Positions 36,801-42,300 of a stretch of DNA of 64,000 nt are shown here, piece after piece; position 1 is the first letter of the stretch, and every line of letters begins with the position of its first letter. Both the position numbers and the translations under genes were made by a program. Under the pieces are notes generated by a model, which was not told the origin of the DNA, made no database searches, and saw only the letters and a program-made list of their open reading frames with translations. Source of the DNA: Phymorhynchus buccinoides (Eukaryota; Mollusca; Gastropoda; Neogastropoda; Raphitomidae); NCBI GenBank assembly GCA_017654935.2, contig CM065698.1, positions 1,978,301 through 2,042,300 of the forward strand, in the 5' to 3' direction.

Positions 36801-37744
36801 GCAGGGGTGGCGGCACATCTTTACCTTTGCCGAGTCCCTGATAACCCGAAACAGGGGAGAACTATATTAAACTGTGTTAGAAAGTAACAACATATCGGAC
36901 TATAAGGCGATGCTTTTCCCCAGACTGAGACCCCTGCAACTTATAATGTGACTTACAAAATAGTATAGTATAATAACAAGATCTGGATTTGGTGTGAAAC
37001 TCATGGGGTTCGCCATATACTAAGGTGCGCCTTGTAGTCCGAACAATACGGTATGTATACTTTGCTAATGACTAAAAACAATCGCTGATAAGTTGGTGGC
37101 AAACTGTCAATAATGGGGATTTGTATGCTGCTTCTTGGTGACACCAAAGGGCCATAAGTTTAGGACTGAGTTGACCATGCCGCCTAGTGACGAGTCAGGG
37201 GCAAAGCATTTTCTGTGTCTGTACTACTTTGTGACATGCAAGGGTTATAATCTTATGTAGGTGGCGCATGCGTCTCAGTGCACGAGACAGGGGCAGAGAA
37301 TTTTCTGTGGCTATGTACTACCACTACTTCGTGACAGGCACGGGCGATAATCTTATGTAGGTGGCTCACACGTCTCAGTGCACGAGACAGGGGCAGAGAA
37401 TTTTCTGTGTAAAGCTTAGAAACTTTACCATTGTTTTGCCAATAAAAATCTAACACACAAAAGCATATGAAGTAATGAAACGATGTCCACGTTTCTTGTT
37501 CTTGCAGGAAGCCATTGACGCCTACTCCTTCGTTCCCTTCGCGGCCTGCCTGTTTGCCTCCCTTCTGTTCGTCAGCTTCTTTGTGCCGGAAACCAAAGGA
37601 AAGCGGATCGAGGACATCACCTTGCTGTTCAAAGCGCCTGACGAAGCGAGCGAGTCCACCATGGGTGCCAACAGCCAGAGCTACAGTCGATTCGGGGAGG
37701 ACGAAGAGTTTCTACCCCCGGTTCAAAACGTGCAGCAGTCCTGA
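7574..37744 (+). CDS. SLC2/GLUT-family facilitated sugar transporter, complete gene, 12 coding exons
   Basis: The assembled CDS is 1,638 nt (545 aa) with consistent phases: 7574-7711, 15488-15586, 17869-18029, 20349-20473, 21067-21237, 22743-22850, 25363-25452, 27293-27384, 29119-29331, 32219-32294, 33991-34118, 37508-37744. The product is a 12-TM major facilitator protein expected in the plasma membrane, moving hexose by facilitated diffusion. Hallmarks are GRR at about 132-134 (TM2-3 loop), GRVISGINAG, PESPR at 249-253, QQFSGIN at 321-327, GRR at 373-375, IPWFYVAELF at 427-436 (Trp429 as in GLUT1 Trp388), NWFSNF, and PETKGK at 494-499. The three residues before QQFSGIN are MMA rather than the QLS of GLUT1/3/4, so the class I glucose preference is uncertain; vertebrate GLUT2 also departs from QLS. 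A 46-residue hydrophilic N-terminus precedes TM1. Human GLUTs are ~490-540 aa, so length fits. Introns are swollen with minisatellites, and eight exons have duplicated edges. Exact paralogue not assigned. Confidence 0.95.
8161..8416. mobile_element. Small inverted-repeat element (MITE-like) in intron 1
   Basis: The ends AGCGCCGGTGTAGAGTTCTC and the complement at 8383-8416 pair imperfectly. Inner arms CTGTTCTCATGATTCCTGCG and TGCGCAGGAATCTTGAGAAC also pair. The middle holds GGTTAGG-like repeats. No ORF. Confidence 0.65.
8590..8820 (-). mobile_element. tRNA-derived SINE
   Basis: On the - strand the head has an A-box-like TGGTTAAGACATTCGCC and a B-box-like GGGTTTGAAACCC, then a body shared with 53421-53786 and a GAA-rich end. 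Not a functional tRNA gene: no cloverleaf closes. Confidence 0.7.
8850..10342. other. Intron 1 sequence without recognised gene
   Basis: Mostly unique AT-rich intron with a (GT)n patch at about 9190-9335. No coding signal supported. Confidence 0.6.
10343..10534. repeat. 48-bp minisatellite, 4 copies
   Basis: The unit begins GGGATATGACATGGACAGTG and recurs four times with single-base differences. The unit length divides by three, so it stays open in several frames by chance. Confidence 0.95.
10860..11195 (-). mobile_element. Dispersed short repeat (SINE-like), family B
   Basis: Shares CACCTTCTGGAAGTTCTGTG, GCCACTCT, CCCATTCTCCTGCC and GGCCATATGGCCTGGGAA with copies at 18060-18380 and 30650-30925 (opposite orientation), 39695-40135 and 41660-41815. 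It ends in GAAGAAGA. Orientation is assigned relative to the copy at 18060, so it is arbitrary. Confidence 0.6.
11568..11713. repeat. (CT)n microsatellite
   Basis: Near-continuous CT runs with a C-rich interruption at about 11679-11690. Confidence 0.95.
11915..12060. repeat. Dispersed repeat, family C
   Basis: The block with CAGACCAATTGACATAGGCT, CAAGGCTACATCAAAAT and CCTGGAGTCCTTTAGCCAGG recurs at 50165-50450. Presumably a degenerate transposon or SINE; no ORF. Confidence 0.65.
12466..15345. repeat. 78/74-bp minisatellite, about 37 copies, in intron 1
   Basis: The unit (GATGGCAGACTGAAACAGGA, then GATGATAGACACGCAATTCT, then a C-rich half ending ACACAGACACACATT) is 78 bp, with some 74-bp units lacking one ACAC. 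Copies are ~95% alike and two or more subtypes alternate. Long reverse-strand frames (to 412 codons) follow from 78 being divisible by three and are not genes. Confidence 0.97.
15488..15586 (+). CDS. GLUT exon 2 (TM1)
   Basis: Acceptor TTTCAG, donor GTAAGT, phase 0/0, 33 codons. SSFQVGYNTAVVNSP matches the TM1 end of GLUTs (GFQFGYNTGVINAP type). Confidence 0.93.
15660..15733 (+). pseudogene. Relic copy of GLUT exon 2 3' edge
   Basis: TGGGCTCCTCTTTCCAAGTG GGCTAT and TCAATTCTCCAGCAGAC repeat the end of exon 2 and the first intron bases. A 3-bp deletion and a donor changed from GACGTAAGT to GACATGAGT make it unusable. Confidence 0.9.
15734..17600. other. Intron 2 sequence without recognised gene
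   Basis: No gene is supported. 17330-17540 holds several degenerate ~60-nt repeats (TTTATTTCCAGATGGAAAA type with TGTGTGTG). Confidence 0.55.
17607..17868 (+). pseudogene. Two incomplete tandem copies of the GLUT exon 3 5' edge
   Basis: Two ~130-bp units each carry CCATTCCACACTG, the acceptor TGTGCAG and about 105 nt of exon 3 (GTGATCAAGGACTTCTACAA to GTGTCCTGCTAC). They then jump back to the intron instead of continuing to a donor. They would be decoy acceptors. They are nearly identical to the true exon. Confidence 0.92.
17869..18029 (+). CDS. GLUT exon 3 (first extracellular loop to TM2)
   Basis: Acceptor TGTGCAG, donor GTAGGT, phase 0 to 2. Encodes VIKDFYNQTYEGR, with a probable N-glycosylation site NQT, then TM2 and ANRYGR. 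This is the third and only complete copy of a 130-bp tandem repeat (17607-17868). Confidence 0.93.
18060..18380 (+). mobile_element. SINE-like repeat, family B
   Basis: Begins ATCGCTCAGACAGTTTCCTG, runs through CCCAGCAAGTCCGACTTCG and AGAACTTCCAGAAGG, and ends near CCCCCCGG. Related copies lie at 30650-30925, 35941-36075 and elsewhere. Confidence 0.65.
18718..19808. mobile_element. Non-autonomous mariner/pogo-like DNA transposon with TA target duplication
   Basis: Terminal inverted repeats CAGTCGACCCCCTC (18720) and GAGGGGGTCGACTG (ends 19806) are flanked by TA on both sides. Subterminal motifs (GGTCGTAAAAGAGGGG and complements) recur. No transposase ORF remains in the ~1.09 kb. Confidence 0.8.
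19815..20215. other. Intron 3 remainder
   Basis: AT-rich unique sequence; I see no feature. Confidence 0.5.
20217..20275 (+). pseudogene. Decayed copy of GLUT exon 4 5' edge
   Basis: TTTTTTCCAGAAGGGGTTCT AGTCAGGAACATTGCAGTAGC aligns with the true acceptor and exon start (TTTTCAGGAGGGGAGCTCT GGTCAGAAACAACG). It is diverged by about a quarter of positions and not continuous in frame with GLUT. Confidence 0.65.
20349..20473 (+). CDS. GLUT exon 4 (TM3-TM4)
   Basis: Acceptor TTTTCAG, donor GTAAGG, phase 2 to 1. Encodes RGALVRNN, then LMGFSKMVGSYEMLIVGRVI, the classic TM3-TM4 sequence of GLUTs. Confidence 0.94.
20931..21000 (+). pseudogene. Decayed copy of GLUT exon 5 5' edge
   Basis: ACAGGTTTAAACTCGGGTTT onward encodes a GLNSGLALLYVLEIFPV-like string followed by a stop, against GINSGVAPLYLSEISPV in exon 5. 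GATAAT-rich intron follows both, so intron plus exon edge was duplicated. Confidence 0.85.
21067..21237 (+). CDS. GLUT exon 5 (TM4-TM5)
   Basis: Acceptor TTACAG, donor GTGAGT, phase 1 to 1. Contains APLYLSEISPVSLRG, the conserved GLUT signature after TM4, and GTFNQIAICFGVVIA (TM5). Confidence 0.95.
21489..22742 (+). repeat. 12 tandem copies of intron 5 end plus GLUT exon 6 5' edge
   Basis: The unit is 99 bp: an acceptor TTATTGCAG, 39 nt of exon 6 (GTTTCATACTGGTACCGGTG to GTCCACATTACC), then intron again. Edge copies start at 21560, 21659, 21758, 21915, 21983, 22050, 22149, 22248, 22347, 22446, 22545 and 22644, before the real exon at 22743. Early copies read GGTACCGG, later ones GGTTCCGG. 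The copy at 21758 is longer and keeps the PESPR coding part with FLLVIHNED but has no good donor. Chance long frames occur on both strands. Confidence 0.95.
22743..22850 (+). CDS. GLUT exon 6 (TM6 and PESPR motif)
   Basis: Acceptor TTGCAG, donor GTAGGC, phase 1 to 1. Encodes GFILVPVVFQLSTLPCCPES then PRFLLV. This is the last of 13 tandem copies of the exon's 5' edge. Only this one has both the full PESPR coding part and a proper donor. Confidence 0.92.
22880..22985. mobile_element. Fragment of a Tc1/mariner (Tigger-like) element
   Basis: ACAGTGGAACCTCCCTGCTA and the internal complement-like AGGGAGGTGGTC resemble pogo/Tigger termini. Only one end is clear. Confidence 0.4.
23093..24345. repeat. 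32-bp minisatellite, about 38 copies, in intron 6
   Basis: The unit is TCCTGGCTTTATAGAGCTCT plus CTATCTCCATAG, with variants CATATT and shortened GAGATCTCCATAG units. The unique phrase GAGAACCGCTTCTGAGGCTG occurs at 23060 and again at 23479, showing higher-order duplication. Confidence 0.96.
25226..25350. repeat. Inverted repeat next to the exon 7 acceptor
   Basis: GTTGGGGTACAGGGGTGTGT GGGGTAGTT pairs with AACTACCCCACACGCCCCTG TACCCCAAC. The right arm is partly repeated at 25330-25350, only ~12 nt before the acceptor AG. The hairpin could affect exon 7 recognition. Confidence 0.8.
25363..25452 (+). CDS. GLUT exon 7 (intracellular helical domain)
   Basis: Acceptor GTGCAG, donor GTGGGA, phase 1 to 1. 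GLVWLRRTEDVGEELEELRR matches the WLRGTEDVxEELEEM region of GLUTs. The acceptor is preceded by an inverted repeat (25226-25350). Confidence 0.93.
25469..25492. repeat. Poly-G tract just after exon 7 donor
   Basis: About 24 G begin 17 nt downstream of the exon 7 donor; a G-rich intronic element near a donor could influence splicing. Confidence 0.85.
25773..25890 (+). repeat. Dispersed repeat, family D
   Basis: Contains GGGGCTCTGCCCCTGTACC, AGGGCCATGGGTCCCTGGAC and TTGCACCCATGT. Related copies lie at 28150-28285 (degenerate), 42165-42300 and 46100-46315. Confidence 0.6.
26230..26975. repeat. 69-bp minisatellite, about 11 copies, in intron 7
   Basis: The unit has GGAAGTTAGCATGAATGCTG, TGTGAGTTCCTGTCATCCAT and TCCACCGGCACAACGCAGCA. 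The reverse strand reads open as a 23-residue repeat because 69 is divisible by three; not a gene. Confidence 0.95.
27060..27212 (-). mobile_element. tRNA-derived SINE head and body
   Basis: The - strand reads GGCGCTGTGGCTCAGTTGG (A box) and GGAGGTTCAAACCCAGC (B box), then GTGTCCTTGGGAAAGGCACC and TAGTCCTTCGGATGAGACT, a body common in animal tRNA-derived SINEs. Confidence 0.8.
27293..27384 (+). CDS. GLUT exon 8 (TM7)
   Basis: The second of two close AGs (TTTTCAG at 27286-27292) is used, because the first would bring an in-frame stop. Donor GTGAGT, phase 1 to 0. Encodes VGDLFRNPELRWPLIISIVL then MMAQQFSGINA; this is the substrate-lining TM7. Confidence 0.93.
27785..28080. repeat. (CA)n microsatellites in intron 8
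   Basis: A pure (CA)n run at 27789-27842, then ACACACATGCATACAGAC-type repeats at about 27980-28080. Confidence 0.95.
28291..29092. repeat. 39-bp minisatellite, about 20 copies, ending just before exon 9
   Basis: The unit is GCACACATGCATGCACACAC plus AACACCAAAACACACACAA, with shorter units lacking ACACCAAA. It stops 26 nt before the exon 9 acceptor, so the normal polypyrimidine context is limited to TGTTCTCATTTCAG. Five frames stay open by chance. Confidence 0.95.
29119..29331 (+). CDS. GLUT exon 9 (TM8-TM9)
   Basis: Acceptor TTTCAG, donor GTGAGT, phase 0/0, 71 codons. Encodes VIYYSTTVFEGAGLS, then TM8, LGRRTLMMAGLGGM (the C-half GRR motif) and TM9. Its donor is triplicated in the following 149-bp repeat. 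Confidence 0.95.
29332..29770 (+). repeat. 149-bp tandem repeat, 3 copies, carrying the exon 9 donor
   Basis: Each unit runs from the donor GTGAGTGTCGTAAGTC to GTGTTTTACAG, the last ~9 bases of exon 9, giving GTTTTACAG/GTGAGT at 29331/29332, 29480/29481 and 29629/29630. The units are almost identical, so the duplication is recent. Confidence 0.95.
30176..30590. repeat. 135-bp tandem repeat, 3 copies, from a TATAAGGCG element
   Basis: The unit begins ATGGTAATTGATGATTGTGG and includes CGGACTATAAGGCGACC and CCCATAGTGAGACCTCTGTG. The end at about 30590-30640 (GTGTGCGCCTTATA, CTCCGAAAAATACAGTA) looks like the opposite terminus of the same inverted-repeat element. Confidence 0.9.
30650..30925 (+). 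mobile_element. SINE-like repeat, family B
   Basis: Starts CAATCGCTCAGTTTCCTGTC and ends AGAACTTCCAGAAGG, as in 18060-18380. Confidence 0.6.
31303..31435. mobile_element. TATAAGGCG inverted-repeat element fragment
   Basis: CTGTATTTTTCGGACTATAA GGCGCACC is the terminus also seen at 36217 and 36346. The matching distal end is a degenerate GGCCTTATAGTA. Confidence 0.6.
31446..31612. repeat. 31-bp minisatellite, about 5.5 copies
   Basis: Unit AATAATGAGGTACATGTATT plus AACATGTGAAT. Confidence 0.95.
31768..32218 (+). repeat. Six tandem copies of the GLUT exon 10 acceptor edge (74 bp)
   Basis: Each unit has TGTGCTGTTTTCAG then GGTTCTGCCTCCTGGCTGTC, the first bases of exon 10, followed by TATCTATTGCTGCTATGGTT CTC and intron again. 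Five units end in a usable-looking TTTTCAG. The first unit at ~31770 is longer (78 bp) and less regular. The real exon 10 is the last unit. Confidence 0.93.
32219..32294 (+). CDS. GLUT exon 10 (TM9-TM10 region)
   Basis: Acceptor TTTTCAG, donor GTCAGT, phase 0 to 1. Encodes GSASWLSYLCIAAVVFYIVS then FATGPG, like the SYLSIVAIFGFVAFF..GPGP stretch of GLUT1. It lies between a 74-bp acceptor-side array (31768-32218) and a ~42-bp donor-side array (32295-33690). The true 3' boundary could be any of the repeated donors. Confidence 0.85.
32295..33690 (+). repeat. About 35 tandem copies of the GLUT exon 10 donor edge (mostly 42 bp)
   Basis: The typical unit is GTCAGTGCAGTGGTTACATC, GTGTCCTTCGCCACAG, GCCCAG (42 bp). 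It contains the exon 10 end (TACATCGTGTCCTTCGCCAC AGGCCCAG) and the donor GTCAGT. Shorter units lack a few bases (34 or 36 bp) and longer ones restore TTTTCTACATC. Higher-order blocks repeat. Because 42 is a multiple of three, read-through would add 14-residue repeats to the transporter until a 34- or 49-bp unit shifts the frame. Confidence 0.96.
33867..33950 (+). pseudogene. Decayed copy of GLUT exon 11 5' edge
   Basis: ACATGGTTGCCGGCGCTATT then CCTGGTTCTACGTGGCAGAG and CTGTTCTCTCAAGG match exon 11 and its acceptor. The acceptor AG is changed (GTTGCCGG vs GTTACAGG), one C is lost and similarity ends after ~75 nt. Confidence 0.9.
33991..34118 (+). CDS. GLUT exon 11 (TM10-TM11)
   Basis: Acceptor GTTACAG, donor GTCAGT, phase 1 to 0. 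Encodes GAIPWFYVAELFTQGPRSAA, the most conserved GLUT signature, then LVNWFSNFTVGLVF. A decayed copy lies just upstream. Confidence 0.95.
34135..34310. repeat. ~80-bp tandem repeat, 3 copies, with TATAAGGCGC motif
   Basis: The unit has TGTGTGCCATGCTTTACAGA, CTATAAGGCGCAGCTG and GACGCGTCACCCACATGTTA. Derived from the TATAAGGCG element family. Confidence 0.85.
34586..34755. repeat. 58-bp tandem repeat, 3 copies
   Basis: Unit GAGAAACTATCCCAGCAACT, TAATGTCCCTTTCGTGGTGC, then TGGGTCACATTTAACAGG. Confidence 0.92.
35231..35460 (+). pseudogene. Short acidic open stretch, possible transposase N-terminal remnant
   Basis: ATG at 35231 opens a ~52-codon acidic reading (MDDDVIYVCIDEL...) that stops. A second frame continues with LEPISDHELDVS. 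Acidic N-termini of this style occur in piggyBac-type transposases, but no catalytic part is present and I cannot confirm it. Flanking 34880-35860 shows nothing else. Confidence 0.2.
36217..37060. mobile_element. TATAAGGCG inverted-repeat transposon, internally duplicated
   Basis: Left end ATACCGTAGTTTACGGGCTA TAAGGCG; right end GGTGCGCCTTGTAGTCCGAA CAATACGGTAT. The internal unit AGAGTCCCTGATAACCCGAA appears three times. One copy is interrupted by another inverted-repeat element (36424-36835). No ORF. Confidence 0.75.
36424..36835. mobile_element. Nested palindromic element with telomere-like repeats in both arms
   Basis: The long arms pair end to end. The left arm ends CTAACCCTAACCCTAGCCC.. 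(36554-36594) and the right starts GGGTAGGGTTAGGTTTAGGG (36662-36705). Termini are GGTAAAGGTCAAGATGTGCC and the complement of GGCAAAGGTAAAGATGTGCC. The host sequence GAGTCCCTG occurs on both sides, a likely 9-bp target duplication. Confidence 0.8.
37198..37412. repeat. ~123-bp tandem repeat, about 2 copies, before exon 12
   Basis: Block with CGTCTCAGTGCACGAGACAG and GGGCAGAGAATTTTCTGTG repeated. The CAGTGCACG core is palindromic. Confidence 0.85.
37508..37744 (+). CDS. GLUT exon 12 (TM12 and cytoplasmic tail)
   Basis: Acceptor TTGCAG, stop TGA at 37742-37744. Encodes EAIDAYSFVPFAACLFASLL, then FVPETKGKRIEDI and a ~45-residue hydrophilic tail ending VQQS. Confidence 0.95.
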   Translation, partial: EAIDAYSFVPFAACLFASLLFVSFFVPETKGKRIEDITLLFKAPDEASESTMGANSQSYSRFGEDEEFLPPVQNVQQS

Positions 37745-38938
37745 TTTTGGGTTCATTTAGGTTGTTAGTCATTTCGCGTTTGCTTTGGGGTAGATTTGTG
37801 CATTAAGGTTTTTTTACTCGTTTCATCAAGCGAACCGGAAAGGCTGTATTTGCATAGTAATTGGCCTTCCGTATGCAAAACTGTATACTCATTTTTGCTG
37901 TTTCGCTTTGTTATATATAATATGCGTGAACGTTTTCTTTCCAAGCATTTTGCTTTATCTAGAAAAGTGAAAAAGGCTTATGCCTCTATTTGTTGTGTGA
38001 CATATTTAGCAGTCGATCTTTTTTACATCTTCTGAAGCATTGTTGTACGGCATTGCTTTTAATGTTTGACAGTTTTCATTCTGAGCTTGTGAAAATGTCA
38101 ATTCATATTTACTGATAACATGGAGGAAAAACATCCTCTGACCTGGAACAGGTACATATATAGGACATTTATAAATGTACAGACAGTGGGACGATCCTGG
38201 AGGTACTGCAATACCAGGAGAGTCCAGTTTTATGGTGAACTAATCTAACTAGAGTTAAAAGTAATTGACCCAACATGGAGAAAGTGAACAATCTTGTGTT
38301 GTTTAGTTCACACAAGTGTTGGCCCCTACGCCTTATTCAAGATGTAAAGTGACATTTGTTCGTGTCTGTTCATAAGTTCAGTGTGTCAATGTGTGTCAAT
38401 GTGTGTCGATGTTTGCATTTATTCTTCACTCACTCGGGACGAACAAGCCGGATTCAGCTCATGAGAGTTTTCAAGAGGTTTTGATTTCTAGCATGCAACC
38501 AGCTTTCAAGCATCACGTTGTGACCTACGTTCAGTTTGCGTTGACCTTGCCATCTTGACATCAACCAATCATTGCAGACTTTACTTTCAGGTTTGGCTGT
38601 AGGGTGTGTGTGTGTCAAAGATCGGAATGTGAAATGTTCCTTCTTTCTATGTGTTAGCTGTTTTCGTCAATAGCAGACAAACGACGAAGGTAAGGAATCT
38701 GATATTTTACGATCGTTTAGTACATGGTGTTGCTTATCGTCTCTGAAAATATTGATGCCTAACTCTTCATAACTTATTTTTTGTGATTTTTTTCCAAACC
38801 TAATCAAATGTCCAGTCCCCATGGAACAAGGGGAAGCGAATCGACCAGTCCCCATGGAACAAGGGGAAGCGAATCGACCAGTCCCGAGTGAGTTAACTTA
38901 CGAAAGTGGAAAAGGCTCAAGCATCTTGTATTGTATAC
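37745..38938 (+). other. GLUT 3' flank, probably 3'UTR
   Basis: Directly follows the stop. No convincing AATAAA with a downstream GT element was picked out. At 38811-38884 a 36-bp unit (CAGTCCCCATGGAACAAGGG) is repeated twice. Confidence 0.45.
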
Positions 38939-39410
38939 TTATAACAGACCTGTTTTCCCTACGGATTTGTCCGTAATTATTATGTTTTGAGACCTCCGAT
39001 TACGGTCAACAACAACAAAATCTGCATTTCCGCTGAACGAGTGCGGGAAAAAAAAAAGAAGAAGAAATCAAAAGAAGGCATGGCGTTTGAGCCGTACTCG
39101 CTACTGTGTCGTCTGCTATCAAAGGTATCACTTCGAGTGATGTCCTTTGAATGAATACTTCCGGTTTATTTCTCCATGCCGCCATTTTTCTAGGTACGAA
39201 GTGCAAAATTTCGCAGTTGTCGAAGTTGGGTTTGGATGGGAAGTTGCAGCATGCGTGTATGCCCCCCAACAAAAGGTTTGACAGCAGCGAAAAATTCTGG
39301 TGAAAGAATTTATCGGACAACAAAATTACGGACAGATGCCTGAAATGACTGTTTTCAGAGCTTGGGATTACTGACAGCGAAGATTTGGGGTAAACAGGTC
39401 TGTTATAAAG
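38939..39410. mobile_element. MITE with ~18-bp terminal inverted repeats
   Basis: TTATAACAGACCTGTTTTCC at the left and AAACAGGTCTGTTATAAAG at the right. Subterminal CGGATTTGTCCGTAATTATT and TTATCGGACAACAAAATTAC also pair. No transposase. Confidence 0.75.
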
Positions 39411-39694
39411 CACTTTGGCCCCTTACTCATGTGGGTTTTATCATTTGATTGACATTGGCCCCTAGTTTGGGCCTATAGTAAAGGGAGAGATGGATAATAG
39501 TTGCAAAATACTTATCCGTTTTTCATCTCCTTCAGTCGAATGAATTACTTTGCCGCGCGCAGAGCATAGAGAGATGTAAGTGGAAAGACGTCACTCACAT
39601 CAGGAATGGAAGACTCCATAGTTTGGTCATTTCATGTCACATTACGTTATTCATTCAATGTTGCCATCAGTTATTTATTTTTGCAAATAGTTTT

Positions 39695-40135
39695 CTAATT
39701 CCCCCCGGGGGGGTGGGGTGGGGGGGGTCTTTTGTAGAAATAGTTCCCCCACCTTCTGGAGGTTGTGTGCTTGTAACTTCCTCTAATCTGCCACTCTGTT
39801 CTAACCATACTGACCAACACTCCAAACAATTAGCATAAAACATCAACATGCCTTTTCCCTTGCTTTGTGTCATCCATCTTTCAGACTTTGGGCCCATTCT
39901 CCTGCTTTAACAAAATCTTCCAAATAATTTTTATCCTTTGAGCTCCTCCAAAATGGGAATGTGTCGGCTGCATGCAGCGGGGAGACCAGTGGAAACTGAA
40001 ATGTGTCGGCTGCATGCAGCGGGGAGACCAGTGGAAACTGGAATGTGTCGGCTGCATGCAGCGGGGAGACCAGTGAAAACTGAAAATCGACACATCCGTT
40101 CTTATCCATTATGGCCATATGGCCTGGGAACGCAG
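39695..40135 (-). mobile_element. SINE-like repeat, family B, with internal 44-bp triplication
   Basis: Has CCACCTTCTGGAGGTTGTGT, GCCACTCTGTTC and GGCCATATGGCCTGGGAACG as in 10860-11195. GAATGTGTCGGCTGCATGCA GCGGGGAGACCAGTG is repeated three times at 39957-40080. Confidence 0.65.
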
Positions 40136-40504
40136 AAAAATAAGTTTTCTAACAGCTTTGTTAGTTGATGCATCTTTCCTTCATCAACTGGTAAGTCCAA
40201 GACATTGAAGTTGACCAGTTTTGACTTACGGTAGTTTAATTTCCGGGCGGTGACTTTAAGTTTGAATTTATCAGGTGTTGATGTTCTGTTTCTAGTTGTC
40301 ATTCGAGTTACCCATCTGTCTCTCAAAGTTTGTTTCCCTCAGCTTTTAAAAAAATGTCTGTACATGTTCGGTATGTGTGTGTGTGTGTGTGTGTACTAAA
40401 TCCGAGTGGAATTTTGATCTTTGAAAACCCTCTTGTTGCATTTGGGTTTATGTAGGCACATTGAAAGTGAAAGTCACGTGGGAATTTGTGTTGGTCTCTG
40501 TCTG

Positions 40505-41370
40505 ATGGACTTAAGGTGGCACACCACCTTTTCGTAGGGCATTTTTTGTTATTTTTGTTTCTCAGGAACTAATTAAGATATCTACTTGAAATTTTGCACA
40601 CTGATACAGAACATTACCCTGACCATACATGCCAAATGTGAAGACTGTGTGAAGGCACCATGAAAGTATGGAGTCCACCCCAAACAAATGTTGCACACTG
40701 ATACAGAACATTACCCTGACCATACATGCCAAATTTGAAGACTGTGTGAAGGCACCATGAAAGTATGGAGTCCACCCCAAACAAATGTTGCACACTGATA
40801 CAGAACATTACCCTGACCATACATGCCAAATTTGAAGACTGTGTGAAGGCACCATGAAAGTATGGAGTCCACCCCAAACAAATGTTGCACACTGATACAG
40901 AACATTACCCTGACCATACATGCCAAATGTGAAGACTGTGTGAAGGCACCATGAAAGTATGGAGTCCACCCCAAACAAATGTTGCACACTGATACAGAAC
41001 ATTACCCTGACCATACATGCCAAATTTGAAGACTGTGTGAAGGCACCATGAAAGTATGGAGTCCACCCCAAACAAATGTTGCACACTGATACAGAACATT
41101 ACCCTGACCATACATGCCAAATGTGAAGACTGTGTGAAGGCACCATGAAAGTATGGAGTTCACCCCAAACAAATGTTGCACACTGATACAGAACATTACC
41201 CTGACCATACATGCCAAATGTGAAGACTGTGTGAAGGCACCATGAAAGTATGGAGTCCACCCCAAACAAATGTTGCACACTGATACAGAACATTACCCTG
41301 ACCATACATGCCAAATTTGAAGACTGTGTGAAGGCACTATGAAAATATGGAGTCCACCCGAAAAAATATT
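40505..41370. repeat. 97-bp satellite, 8 copies, with hairpin leader
   Basis: The unit has TTGCACACTGATACAGAACA, TTACCCTGACCATACATGCC and GTGAAGGCACCATGAAAGTA. It is preceded by the self-complementary AAGGTGGCACACCACCTTTT. Copies differ by AAATGTG/AAATTTG. It may be the internal satellite of a transposable element. Confidence 0.95.
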
Positions 41371-41407
41371 CACACGAAAAAGTACCCCCTCATCTGCTAT
41401 CAATTAA

Positions 41408-41630
41408 AGTACTGCATGTTGATGCTGATCATGTGTCCACTTCCCTAAGACATCAATGAGTGCAATGGTGCTAACATTAACATGACTGAGTTGTTACCTT
41501 GTGTTCTTTGTCTTGTCAAACCAGTACTGCATGTTGATGCTGATCATGTGTCCACTTCCCTAAGACATCAATGAGTGCAATGGCGCTACAATTAACATGA
41601 CTGAGCTGTTAACTTGTGTTCTTTGTCTAA
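41408..41630. repeat. 115-bp tandem duplication
   Basis: AGTACTGCATGTTGATGCTG to GTGTTCTTTGTCT occurs twice with a few changes. Confidence 0.9.
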
Positions 41631-41659
41631 AGCGAGATCCTATGAATTGTTTTACTGTT

Positions 41660-41815
41660 TGACAAGACAAAGAATCTTCCATATAGTTTCTCCTTTGAGC
41701 TCCTCCGAAATCGGAATGTCAGCTGGATGCAGCGAGGAGATCAGTGAAAACTGGAAAACGGACACATACGTACCCATTGTGGCCTTATGGCCCGGGAACG
41801 CAGAAGAAGAAGAAG
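41660..41815 (+). mobile_element. 3' end of SINE-like family B with (GAA)n tail
   Basis: GAGCTCCTCCGAAATCGGAA through GGCCTTATGGCCCGGGAACG to AGAAGAAGAAGAAG. Confidence 0.6.
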
Positions 41816-42164
41816 ATGCTTTAGTTCACATTTTGTGTTGAAATCAATATGTGCATATATTAATCGCAATGTTACATGTTTTTAAGTTTGCCCTCCTTAG
41901 ATATTTCATGTACTTATTTATGTGTGTGTGTGGTCTGTTTTCTTTTTGTGCTATTGTTATTACTTTCACAATGTGTCAATGGAGGCTCCTGCTTTCAGGA
42001 TGTCCTGAACTTCAGGATTGTTTTGTCCAGGATGTCCTGAAGTTCAGGATTTTTTTATCACCAGATTATGAGAAGATGCATTTTGCTGGTTATAGAGGTC
42101 ATGAAGTTTAACCAGAAGTGAAAGTGCAACGAAAGCCTGTCAGTTACATTGGAAACTATTGTTT

Positions 42165-42300
42165 CCCTTCAGCTTCCAGGGGGCATTGCCCCCCCGGAAC
42201 CCCCGGAAGGGGCACTGTCCCTGCATTCCGCCGGGGCCTGGGTGACCCCTCGACCCCTGCCTTGCAGGATTGTTTTAATTTCCCAGGAGCACCCATGTAG
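42165..42300 (+). repeat. Dispersed repeat, family D
   Basis: CAGCTTCCAGGGGGCATTGC, CCCCGGAAGGGGCACTGTCC and CCCCTCGACCCCTGCCTTGC match the organisation of 46100-46315. The following 42300-43750 shows no supported feature except short simple repeats. Confidence 0.6.
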
